A DNA stretch of 64,000 nucleotides from Gemmatimonadota bacterium (lineage in GTDB: Bacteria > Gemmatimonadota > Gemmatimonadetes > Longimicrobiales > Gaopeijiaceae), in contig JAUIEJ010000002.1 of assembly GCA_030428885.1 (NCBI GenBank), forward strand, positions 436,501 through 500,500, read 5' to 3'. A model generated the notes under the pieces. The model did no database searches and was not told the origin of the DNA. It saw only the letters and a list, made by a program, of their open reading frames with translations. Both the position numbers and the translations under genes were made by a program. This document shows, piece after piece, positions 48,632-56,597 of this stretch. Within the stretch, counting starts at the first letter, position 1. Each line of letters opens with the position of its first letter.

Positions 48632-51289
48632 CTACTCGGCACGGAGCGCCACCACGGGGTCGACCCGAGTGGCCCGTCGCGCCGGCAGCAGCGTGGCCAG
48701 GATGGTGAGGGTCACCAGGAGTGCCACGACCCCGGACAGGACCAGGGGATCCCGGGGCCGGACCTCGAAGAGCAGGCTCTCCACCACCCGGCCCCCCAGG
48801 AGGGTGGCCGCCACTCCGATCCCCACCCCCCACAGAGCCGGCACGAGTCCCTGGGCCACCACCAGGGCCCGGACCCGGGCCGCACCGGCGCCCAGGGCCA
48901 CCCGGACGCCGATCTCCCGGGTGCGACGGGAGACGAGGTACGACACGACGCCGAAGAGGCCCACCCCGGTGAGGACCACGGCCAGGGCGGCGAAGCCTCC
49001 CACCAGGGCCAGATAGAAGCGCGTCGTGCCCGTGGCCCGGGCCATGGCCTGACCCATGGTCTCCACCCGGGAGAGAGGGAGGTTGGGGTCCATCTCGGCG
49101 ACGATGGCGCGAGCCGCGTCCACCAGACCCGTCGACCCCGCCCTGCCCCGCATGTGCACCGTGAGGCGCTCGGGCCCGAACTGGGTGTGGGGCACGTAGA
49201 TGGCCGGCGCCGGCTCGGCCGTGGGGGTCCGGCGAACGTCGGCCACGACGCCGACGATGCGGAAGCCGTCTTCCGGACGCCATCCGAAGCTGGCGGAGAC
49301 GTCGAAGTGGCGGCCCATGGGGTCCTCGCCGGGGAAGTTCTGGGCCACGAAGGTCTCGTTGACCACCGCCACCCCCTCGGTGTTCTCCTGATCGGTGGCC
49401 TCGATGCCCCGGCCCTGGATGAGACGCAGCCCCAGGACGTCGAAGAAGCCGGGCGTCATGGAACGAATGGACGCATCGGTCTCCTCGCCGGGAGCCGGTT
49501 CGGGACGTCCCTCGACCTCCACCGTCCCGTAGATGCGCCCGCTGCCCAGCGGCGGATCCCAGGTGCTGCCCACGGCCTCCACCCCCGGAACCTCGGCCAG
49601 ACGCTCTTCGAGGCGGCGGTAGAAGCCCGAGATCTCGGTCAGTTCGTCGTACCGGGCGCTGGGAAGGTCGAGGGTGAAGCGCACCACCTCGGTCCGGTCG
49701 AAGCCCAGGTCCACGGCGTTGAGGGCCCCGAGGCTGCGCAGGAACAGCCCGGCGCCCGCCAGGAGAACCACCGACAGCCCCACCTCGGTGGCCAGCAGCA
49801 CGGCTCGGGAGCGGGCTTCCCGCCGGTCGCCGGGGCGGGCGGCCCCACCCAGGCGCTGGCCGGCGGAGCGGCGCACGAGACCCACGGCGGGAGCCAGGCC
49901 GAAGAGGAGGGTGACCAGGACGGTGAGGCCCAGGGCGAATGCCAGGACCCGGCCGTCCACCGCGACCTGCTCCATGCGGGGCACCGTGCCCGGCGGGACG
50001 AGGCGAAAGGCCTGAACGGCCCCCATGGCCAGGGCCACGCCCCCCAGGCCGCCCAGAGCGGCCAGCAACCCGCTTTCTGTGAGGATCGCCCCCATCATGC
50101 GCCGGGGCCCCGCTCCCAGGGCCGAGCGAACGGCCACTTCGGTGGAACGGGACGCCGAGCGAACCAGAAGCAGGTTGGCCACGTTGGCGCAGGCGATGAG
50201 GAGCACCCCGCCCACGGCGCCCAGGAGGAGCCACAGGCCCGTGCGGACGTCGCCCACTTCGTAGTCGGCCAGGGGCTCCAGGTCGAAGCCCTTGAACTGG
50301 TTCGTCCCGGGGTAGGCGGCCGCCAACGACGCGGCCAGGCCGTCGATCTCGTCCTGGGCCCGGGTGAGGGGCGTGGCCTCGGCGAGACGGGCCACGGCCT
50401 GGAAGATGTGGCAGCCCCGGCCGCATCCCGCGGGGTTCACCCCGGCGGGCACCCAGAGGGCCGCATCGTCGGGATAGGCGAAGCCCGGCGGCATGACGCC
50501 GACGATTTCGTACGCCTCCTCGTCCAGCTCGAGGGTCCGGCCCACGACAGCCCGGTCGCCGCCCAGACGATCCTGCCAGAACCCGTGGCCCACCACCACC
50601 ACCCGGGGTCCGTCCGGGAGGTCGTCCCCATGGTCCAGGTCCCGGCCCAGGAAGGGCGACCCGCCCATGACCGAGAGGAGCGACCCGGTGGTGCGCGCTC
50701 CCGAGATGCGGGTCGGGGCGTCGCCCCCGGTCAGGGTGAAGGTGCTCGTGGAGAACGCCTCCACCGCAGCCAGCGCCCCGATGTCGCGAAGGCTCTCCAC
50801 GTCGGGGGGCGACATGGACCCCCGCACCGGGTCGCTCTGGGTGTCGTACGCCCACACCATGCTCAGGCGGTCCGGCTCCGGGAACGGCAGGGGGCGCAGC
50901 AGCACGCCGTCGACCACGCTGAACACGGCCGTGGTGGAGCCGATGCCCAGGGCCAGGGTGCCCACCACCAGGAGGGCGAAGGCCGGCCGCCGCCGGAGGG
51001 TGCGAAGGGCGAAGCGGAGTTCCTGGGCGAAGGCGTCCATGGTACCGGCGGGAAGGGAGGAATCGTCGGGAAGGGTCGGGGCGAATTGCTCGCGAAGCCC
51101 GGCCCGGGTCAGGCCGAAGAGGCTCTGGACCAGGAAGACGAGGCGACCGAGGCCCCGACGGTCGCCCAGGCCGTCGGCCACGGTCTCGGCCATGGCCTCG
51201 CCGAAGCGCGTCCGGAACGGCCGGGGCGACACCCGCAGCGCCAGTCGGATCAGGGCCCGCTCCCACGGCCCCATGGGCTTCGCGCTCAC
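48632..51289 (-). CDS. FtsX/MacB-type ABC permease (ADOP family)
   Basis: An 885-residue ADOP permease. The N-terminal cytoplasmic part (LRVSPRPFRTRFGEAMAETV) is followed by the standard entry QELRFALRTLRRRPAFALLVVGTLALGIGSTTAVFSVVDGVLLRPLPFP, an FtsX block (ACANVANLLLVRSASRSTEVAVRSALGAG) and a C-terminal block ending LPARRATRVDPVVALRAE. The GTG start at 51287-51289 overlaps the padR stop. As with the 17.7 kb cluster no ATPase is adjacent. It is convergent with dnaE2, 17 bp apart. Confidence 0.9.
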   Translation of the reverse strand: MSAKPMGPWERALIRLALRVSPRPFRTRFGEAMAETVADGLGDRRGLGRLVFLVQSLFGLTRAGLREQFAPTLPDDSSLPAGTMDAFAQELRFALRTLRRRPAFALLVVGTLALGIGSTTAVFSVVDGVLLRPLPFPEPDRLSMVWAYDTQSDPVRGSMSPPDVESLRDIGALAAVEAFSTSTFTLTGGDAPTRISGARTTGSLLSVMGGSPFLGRDLDHGDDLPDGPRVVVVGHGFWQDRLGGDRAVVGRTLELDEEAYEIVGVMPPGFAYPDDAALWVPAGVNPAGCGRGCHIFQAVARLAEATPLTRAQDEIDGLAASLAAAYPGTNQFKGFDLEPLADYEVGDVRTGLWLLLGAVGGVLLIACANVANLLLVRSASRSTEVAVRSALGAGPRRMMGAILTESGLLAALGGLGGVALAMGAVQAFRLVPPGTVPRMEQVAVDGRVLAFALGLTVLVTLLFGLAPAVGLVRRSAGQRLGGAARPGDRREARSRAVLLATEVGLSVVLLAGAGLFLRSLGALNAVDLGFDRTEVVRFTLDLPSARYDELTEISGFYRRLEERLAEVPGVEAVGSTWDPPLGSGRIYGTVEVEGRPEPAPGEETDASIRSMTPGFFDVLGLRLIQGRGIEATDQENTEGVAVVNETFVAQNFPGEDPMGRHFDVSASFGWRPEDGFRIVGVVADVRRTPTAEPAPAIYVPHTQFGPERLTVHMRGRAGSTGLVDAARAIVAEMDPNLPLSRVETMGQAMARATGTTRFYLALVGGFAALAVVLTGVGLFGVVSYLVSRRTREIGVRVALGAGAARVRALVVAQGLVPALWGVGIGVAATLLGGRVVESLLFEVRPRDPLVLSGVVALLVTLTILATLLPARRATRVDPVVALRAE

Positions 51290-51648
51290 GAGGTCTCGCC
51301 CTGGAGGAGGTCGTGATCCCGGGCCAGTTCCACGAGTTCGGCCAGGCGCTCGGCTTCGGCTCGTGCGGCACCGACCCCATGGGGCGTGAGGCCGTAGTAC
51401 TTTCGGGGGCGACCCCGGTGGGTGTCGGGGGCGTCGGCCGGCGGCGGGCACTCCTCCACCAGATCGCCGGCCATGAGGCGGGCCAACACCCGGTACAGAG
51501 TGCCCACGTCGGGAGTGAGCCGGCCCCGGGACTGGCGCTCCACGTCCTTCATTAGGGCGTAGCCGTACGACGCACCCCGGCGGAGGGCCATGACGACGTG
51601 GAACTCCAGGGGCGTCAGCAGCGACGTGTCGGGCATGAGGCGGTCCAT
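51286..51648 (-). CDS. PadR-family transcriptional regulator
   Basis: A 120-residue winged-helix protein: LTPLEFHVVMALRRGASYGYALMKDVERQSRG, then LTPDVGTLYRVLARLMAGDLVEE, wing GRPRKYYGLTPHG and a dimerisation helix (AEAERLAELVELARD). The ATG is at 51646-51648. Its stop overlaps the permease GTG by 3 bp, repeating the arrangement at 17.7 kb. Repeats at 51649-51683 are likely its binding site, shared with the divergent AraC-type gene. Confidence 0.92.
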   Translation of the reverse strand: MDRLMPDTSLLTPLEFHVVMALRRGASYGYALMKDVERQSRGRLTPDVGTLYRVLARLMAGDLVEECPPPADAPDTHRGRPRKYYGLTPHGVGAARAEAERLAELVELARDHDLLQGETS

Positions 51649-51683
51649 TACATGCGTGAGACTATATATGCGTGAACCATGTA
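51649..51683. promoter_or_regulatory. Repeat-rich divergent control region between padR and the AraC-type gene
   Basis: TACATG (51649-51654) and CATGTA (51678-51683) form an outer inverted repeat. Inside it ATGCGTGA occurs twice (51652-51659 and 51668-51675), 16 bp apart, around the AT-rich ACTATATATG. This is the only AT-rich spot nearby and would serve promoters of both divergent genes. A PadR operator is inferred. Confidence 0.5.
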
Positions 51684-52447
51684 TTCAGGATCCCAACGAC
51701 GCAAGGCCCGTCTACCGGGAGCGGATGCCGGCCTCCTCCCTGCGACCGTGGGTGGAGTGCTACTGGTGGACCCGAGGGCGCCCCGTCGCCGGGACGACGC
51801 ACCGGGTGCTGCCGGACGGGTGCATGGACGTGATCTTCGACCTGTCCGGCGGATCCGCGCCGTCGGTGGTGGGCACCATGACCCGGCCCCTGGAGGTCCG
51901 ACACGACGGCGCCGTGGACACCCTGGGCATCCGCTTCCGCCCGGGAGGCCTGCCCCGCTTCATGCCCCTTCTGGCCCGGGAGCTCCTGGACGACGCCCTA
52001 CCTCTGGACGCGATCCTGGGCCCGGGTCACGGGCTCCGGGGCCTGGACGACCCTCTGGCCGCCACCTCCCCGTCCCGCCGGACGGCCCTGCTGGACTCCA
52101 CCCTCGTGGACTGCCTGGACCACGGCCTCGCCGGCGACGGCCTGGCAGCGCGGGCGGCGCTCCTCCTGGAGTCGGCCCCGGACGTGGCCCATGTGATCCG
52201 CAGCCTCGGGGTCAGCCGCCGCACCCTGGAGCGGCGGTTCGACCAGGCGGTGGGGGTGCCCCCCGCCGTGCTCCGGCGCATCGTGCGGTTCCGGGCCGCC
52301 GCCGATCTGACCCTCACCCGTCCCGACCTCCCCCTGGCCGCCGTAGCCGCCCGCACGGGCTTCGCCGACCAGCCCCACATGACCCGGGAGGTGGTGGCGT
52401 GGGCGGGCCGCCCCCCGGGGAGCCTCCGCCTCGAGCGCCATCCGTGA
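51668..52447 (+). CDS. AraC-family transcriptional regulator
   Basis: A 259-residue protein. The N-terminal half (SSLRPWVECYWWTRG, HRVLPDGCMDVIFDL, LGIRFRPGGLPRFM) is the sensing domain common to AraC proteins of the DUF6597 type. The C-terminal AraC domain shows VSRRTLERRFDQAVGVPPAVLRRIVRFR and the second helix-turn-helix LAAVAARTGFADQPHMTREV. ATG 51668 is preferred as the start although it lies within the shared control region; ATG 51725 would just spare the conserved part. Target unknown; the VOC gene follows in the same direction after 82 bp. Confidence 0.85.
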   Translation: MREPCIQDPNDARPVYRERMPASSLRPWVECYWWTRGRPVAGTTHRVLPDGCMDVIFDLSGGSAPSVVGTMTRPLEVRHDGAVDTLGIRFRPGGLPRFMPLLARELLDDALPLDAILGPGHGLRGLDDPLAATSPSRRTALLDSTLVDCLDHGLAGDGLAARAALLLESAPDVAHVIRSLGVSRRTLERRFDQAVGVPPAVLRRIVRFRAAADLTLTRPDLPLAAVAARTGFADQPHMTREVVAWAGRPPGSLRLERHP

Positions 52448-52529
52448 CGCATCCATTCAAGACGGGCAGAAGGCCACGGCGTTAGCGTGTGTCGCGGTCC
52501 TCCTCCTGAACCCCCACACCGGTCGCCCC

Positions 52530-52919
52530 ATGAAGAAGCTCACGCCCATCATCACCGTCGACGCCATCGAGCCCTGCCTCCCCTTCTGGACCGAGCACCT
52601 GGGCTTCGAACTCACGGCCACCGTGCCCCACGGCGACGCCCTGGGGTTCGCCATGCTGAACAAGGGCGGGGTCCAGGTCATGTATCAGAGCATGGACAGC
52701 ATCCGGGACGACATTCCCCAGGTGCTGGACCACCTCACGGGCCGGACGCCGTTGTTCGTGGAGGTGGACGCTCTCGACCCGGTGATCGAGGCTCTCGGCG
52801 ACGAGGCCGAGGTCCTGGTGCCCCGGCGGACCACGTTCTACGGGATGGACGAAGTCTTCGTCCTGGCGCCGTGTGGAACCGTGGTGGGGTTCGCCGCTCG
52901 GGTCGCCGAGGAGGACTGA
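52530..52919 (+). CDS. VOC-family (glyoxalase/bleomycin-resistance fold) protein
   Basis: A 129-residue protein with the paired beta-alpha-beta units of the VOC fold: PIITVDAIEPCLPFWTEHLGFELTATV, then VQVMYQSMD, LFVEVDALDPVIEAL and FYGMDEVFVLAPCGTVVGFA. Family members bind small ligands or act as metal enzymes; the two acidic ends of the second unit are present but function cannot be read. It follows the AraC-type gene and may be under its control. Confidence 0.85.
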   Translation: MKKLTPIITVDAIEPCLPFWTEHLGFELTATVPHGDALGFAMLNKGGVQVMYQSMDSIRDDIPQVLDHLTGRTPLFVEVDALDPVIEALGDEAEVLVPRRTTFYGMDEVFVLAPCGTVVGFAARVAEED

Positions 52920-52952
52920 CCGGCGGATCGAAGGAGTCCCGCCCCGGGCGCC

Positions 52953-54149
52953 TCAGCCTCCGGCCGGCGGCGTGAGGACCACGCGGTAGGGACCCGCCGA
53001 CAGCCCCCGAGCGGTGCCCTCGGGCCCCTGCCCCGCCCCACCCGGCGCCGCCTGGGCCCGGAAACCCTCGAGGGGCTGGAGTTCGAGCACCGTGCCGTCG
53101 CCGGCGCGGTACGCCAGCCCCTCGCGGGCGGGGGCCGTGCGGGCCAGGTCCCGGAGCAGTCGCCAGCGTTCGAAGGGATCGACGCGGTCGGGGTCCGTGC
53201 CCGGTTCGGTCTCGGGGGCCGGCGCCGGCTCCCTCCCCGCGGCCGGGGTCACCACGAGGGTCGTGAGATCGACTCGGTCGCCCGCGCCCAGGAGGTCGAG
53301 GGTGAGGTCGCTCCGGGCGTCCAGGATCACCACCCCCGACGCCCCCACCACCTCGGCGACGGCCCCGTCCACCACCAGCGCGGTGTTCTCGTCGATCCCC
53401 AAGCCCACGTCGTAGGCCGGAGCGTGCATCGACGCCACCAGCAGGCGTCCCCATCGGCCCCGGGCCAGGAAGTGCTGGTCCAGCCACCCCTGGTCGAAGA
53501 AGCCCATGCCGGGGCCCACGATGACGCCGTCGTCGTCGCCCGGTCCCCGTTCCACGACCCCGTGCTCCAGCGCCTCGAGACTCCCGCCTCCGGCGATCAT
53601 GCGCCGCCCCATCATGGCGGCCCCGGCGCTGGAGCCGGCCACCACCGCACCCCCCCGCCAACGCTCCATGAGGGCCTCGTAGGCCAGTGTGGAGCGGCCG
53701 GCGGGGAGAAACGTGTCCACCACCCGGGATTGGCTCCCGCCGGTGAAGTAGAACCCGCCGCACTCCCGGAGCTGGGAGGCCACCGCCGGGTCGTCGGCTC
53801 GCTCCGGGGCGCTCTCGGCGATGAGGATGCCCCGGGCGGTGCCCGGGCCGCCCCACCCGTCCAGACGGTCCACGGCCGAGGCCATGGAGGCTTCCGGGTC
53901 GCCGCCGGCGGTGGGAAGCACGCACACCGGCCCGCTCCCGTCGCGGCCGTCCAGGACGGCCCGGTACACCGCTTCGTTGTCGGGGGCGAGCCCTCCACCC
54001 ACGATGACGAGACGCCCGGGCACCGCGGCACCGTCGTTCGACGCCGGCGCGTCGGGGGCCGTCCCGCCGCAGGCGCCGAGGGCCCACAGAGCGCCGAGGG
54101 TCAGGGCCGTCGTCCGAAGACGTCCAGAGGCGAGCAGGGGCACCGTCAC
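52953..54149 (-). CDS. Cyanophycinase-like (peptidase S51) lipoprotein
   Basis: A 398-residue lipoprotein starting at GTG 54147-54149, with lipobox WALGAC. The S51 fold is seen in LVIVGGGLAPDNEAVYRAVL, GGFYFTGGSQSRVVDTF and the nucleophile motif VVAGSSAGAAMMG, followed by GPGMGFFDQGWLDQHF and GLGIDENTALVV. Cyanophycinases cleave Asp-Arg dipeptides from cyanophycin; other S51 enzymes cleave Asp-x dipeptides. No cyanophycin synthetase is in the window. After about residue 260 an Ala/Pro/Glu-rich linker leads to an unassigned C-terminal part. The start overlaps the MBL hydrolase stop (GTGA). Confidence 0.85.
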   Translation of the reverse strand: MTVPLLASGRLRTTALTLGALWALGACGGTAPDAPASNDGAAVPGRLVIVGGGLAPDNEAVYRAVLDGRDGSGPVCVLPTAGGDPEASMASAVDRLDGWGGPGTARGILIAESAPERADDPAVASQLRECGGFYFTGGSQSRVVDTFLPAGRSTLAYEALMERWRGGAVVAGSSAGAAMMGRRMIAGGGSLEALEHGVVERGPGDDDGVIVGPGMGFFDQGWLDQHFLARGRWGRLLVASMHAPAYDVGLGIDENTALVVDGAVAEVVGASGVVILDARSDLTLDLLGAGDRVDLTTLVVTPAAGREPAPAPETEPGTDPDRVDPFERWRLLRDLARTAPAREGLAYRAGDGTVLELQPLEGFRAQAAPGGAGQGPEGTARGLSAGPYRVVLTPPAGG

Positions 54150-55069
54150 GGGGACTCCGGGTCGGGGGGCGCGATCCAGCCGGGGTTCTTCTCCACGAAC
54201 CGCCGCAGGCCGGCGTAGTCGGTGGCCGGCGAGAAGGCGTCGAAATAGCGGTCCACGTCGTCGCCGCGAAAGGGCCGCTGGGCCTCCCGGCTCTCGCCGT
54301 CGAAGGCCTCGGCGTCGGCGTCGGCGGTGCCGGCCTCCAGGGCCGCCACCACCCGCCCGTGGAGGCGGCGCAGCGTGGTGTCGAGTTCCCGGGACCGGGC
54401 CCGGGGATCGGCGTGGAGCCCGAAGTGGGTCCACACCGCCCGTTCGGGGCCCACCACACGAATCTCGGCCAGGGTCCGAAGCCAAGCGCCCAGGTCGACC
54501 CCGGGAGGTGGCGTGGCGGGATGTACCGGCCCTTCGTCGTGGAACAGGATGCCCAGGGCGTCGCCGGCGGCCAGGGTCCCGTCGACTTCGTCCAGATACG
54601 ACAGGTGGTGCCCGGCGTGCCCCGGGGTGGCCAGCGCCCGGAACCAGGGTAAGGGCCCCCGGTCACCGGGCCGCCACACCCGGATCCGGTGCGAGGGGAT
54701 CGGCCGGACGTCGCCCCACAGGCGGTCGTGGGCCTCCCCGAAGGTCCGGCGGGTGCTGGCCACCAGGCGGGTCGGGTCGACCAGGTGGGGCGCCCCGTCC
54801 ACGTGGAGATGCACCGTGAGCTTGGGGTACCGATCCACCAGGTGCCCCGCCGCACCGGCGTGATCCAGATGGACATGGGTCAGGCAGAGATGGCGGACGT
54901 CGTCCAGGGGGAGTCCCATGGCCCGAGCCCCCTCCTCCAGACGCGGGAGGCTCGTGCTGGGCCCGGGATCCACAAGCACCGGCTCGTCGCCCACCACGAG
55001 GGTGGCGCACACCGCTCCGTCGAGGCCGGCGAGCCCCACGTCCACCAGGCGCAGGCGCCCCGGCGTCAT
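54146..55069 (-). CDS. MBL-fold metallo-hydrolase
   Basis: A 307-residue protein with the metal-binding motif LTHVHLDHAG (HxHxDH), later ATPGHAGHHLSYL, AAGDALG and WTHFGLH, supplying the further His and Asp ligands. The C-terminal half is helical (ELDTTLRRLHGRVVAAL), as in glyoxalase-II-like and RNase-J-unrelated hydrolases. ATG 55067-55069 has GGGAG 7 nt upstream; an earlier in-frame ATG at 55105 is less likely. Its stop overlaps the S51 start, so both are co-translated. Confidence 0.88.
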   Translation of the reverse strand: MTPGRLRLVDVGLAGLDGAVCATLVVGDEPVLVDPGPSTSLPRLEEGARAMGLPLDDVRHLCLTHVHLDHAGAAGHLVDRYPKLTVHLHVDGAPHLVDPTRLVASTRRTFGEAHDRLWGDVRPIPSHRIRVWRPGDRGPLPWFRALATPGHAGHHLSYLDEVDGTLAAGDALGILFHDEGPVHPATPPPGVDLGAWLRTLAEIRVVGPERAVWTHFGLHADPRARSRELDTTLRRLHGRVVAALEAGTADADAEAFDGESREAQRPFRGDDVDRYFDAFSPATDYAGLRRFVEKNPGWIAPPDPESP

Positions 55070-55091
55070 TCGACGCTCCCGGACGCACGAA

Positions 55092-55114
55092 GGGGCCCCC
55101 GCCATGGGAGCCCC
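55092..55114 (-). terminator. Hairpin downstream of citrate synthase
   Basis: GGGGCCCCC (55092-55100) and GGGAGCCCC (55106-55114) pair with one mismatch around a 5-nt loop, 35 bp after the gltA stop and just upstream of the MBL gene. No U-tract is present. Confidence 0.5.
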
Positions 55115-55148
55115 CTCGCCTCGCTACGGCCCTCCGTCACCGGAAGCC

Positions 55149-56459
55149 TCAGCCCCGCTCCTCGACGGGCACGAACTCCCGTCGGGACGGACCCGTGAAC
55201 ACCTGACGGGGCCGGGCGATGCGCTGCTCGTCGTCCATGAGCATCTCCTCCCACTGGGCGAGCCACCCCACGGTCCGGGGAATGGCGAAGAGCACCGGGA
55301 ACATCTCCACCGGGAATCCCAGAGCCTGGTAGATGAGTCCCGAGTAGAAATCGACGTTGGGATAGAGGTTGCGGGAGACGAAGAAGTCCTCCTCCAGGGC
55401 GATGCGCTCCAGCTCCAGGGCGATGTCCAGGAGCGGGTTGCGGCCCGTGACCTCGAAGACCTCCTCGGCGGTGCGCTTGATGATGGCGGCCCGGGGATCG
55501 TACGACTTGTACACCCGGTGCCCGAACCCCATGAGGCGCTCCTCCCGGTTCTTCACACCGTCGATGAACTGGGGGACGTTCTTCACGTCGCCGATGCGGT
55601 GGAGCATGCGCAGGACCGCCTCGTTGGCGCCGCCGTGGAGGGGCCCGTAGAGGGCCGCCATGGCGCCGGCCATGGCCGAGAACGGGTCGGCCTGGGCGCT
55701 GCCGATGACCCGCATGGTGGTGGCCGAGCAGTTCTGCTCGTGGTCGGCGTGGAGAATGAACAGCACGTCCAGGGCCCGCTCCAGGACCGGATTCGGCTTG
55801 TACTCCTTCACGCCGATCCGGAACAGCATGTTCAGGAAGTTGGCCGTGTACGACAGCTCGTTCTCGGGGTAGACGAGAGGGAGTCCCCGATGGTGCCGGT
55901 AGGCGAAGGCCGCCAGCGTCGGCATCTTCGCCACGAGGCGGTTGATCTGGATCCAGCGATTGGCCGGATCGTCGACGTCCTTCGCCTCGGGGTAGAACGT
56001 CGACAACGCCGCGATGGAGCTGATCATCCGGCCCATGGAGTGGGCGTCGTAGCGGAAGGCGTCCAGCAGGTCCGTCATGTTCTCGTGGACGTACGTGTGG
56101 TACGTCACGTCGTGGACGAACTGGTCCAGCTCGGTCTGGGTCGGGAGCTCACCCTTCAGGATCAGGTAGGCCACCTCGAGGAAACTCGACTGCTCGGCCA
56201 GTTGCTCGATGGGGTAGCCCCGGTACTCGAGAATCCCCTTGGCCCCGTCGATGAAGGTCACGGAGGACCGCGTGAAGGCCGTGTTCCCGAATGCGGGATC
56301 GTACGACATCATGCCGAAGTCGCCGTCGTCCACCTTGATCTGACGCAGATCCATGGCCCGGATCACGTCGCCGTCCAGGACCTCGACCTCGTACTCCTTC
56401 CCCGTCCGGTTGTCGCGAATCGACAGGGTGTTTCTGGTTCCGCTGCTCTCGTCGGACAT
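55149..56459 (-). CDS. gltA: Citrate synthase
   Basis: A 436-residue type-II-like citrate synthase that condenses oxaloacetate and acetyl-CoA. Active-site motifs are GPLHGGANE (His), MGFGHRVYK (His) and PNVDFYSGLIY (Asp), with HADHEQNCSATTMR and RGYPIEQLAEQ also typical. The N-terminal 45 residues form the small beta domain seen in the longer, hexameric Gram-negative enzymes. ATG at 56457-56459. A 138-bp untranslated region separates it from the upstream phosphatase-like gene. Confidence 0.96.
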   Translation of the reverse strand: MSDESSGTRNTLSIRDNRTGKEYEVEVLDGDVIRAMDLRQIKVDDGDFGMMSYDPAFGNTAFTRSSVTFIDGAKGILEYRGYPIEQLAEQSSFLEVAYLILKGELPTQTELDQFVHDVTYHTYVHENMTDLLDAFRYDAHSMGRMISSIAALSTFYPEAKDVDDPANRWIQINRLVAKMPTLAAFAYRHHRGLPLVYPENELSYTANFLNMLFRIGVKEYKPNPVLERALDVLFILHADHEQNCSATTMRVIGSAQADPFSAMAGAMAALYGPLHGGANEAVLRMLHRIGDVKNVPQFIDGVKNREERLMGFGHRVYKSYDPRAAIIKRTAEEVFEVTGRNPLLDIALELERIALEEDFFVSRNLYPNVDFYSGLIYQALGFPVEMFPVLFAIPRTVGWLAQWEEMLMDDEQRIARPRQVFTGPSRREFVPVEERG

Positions 56460-56597
56460 GCGTCGTTCCCTTTGCCCAGCCGGCCGCGGGTGTCGGAGGG
56501 CCGGCGCCGATGGTCGTGGTGGTCTTTCAGGTCTGAAGTATACAAAGTCCCCCAGTGGAACCCAAGCGGGATCGGGGCCCCCGGGCCCCCCTCTTCG

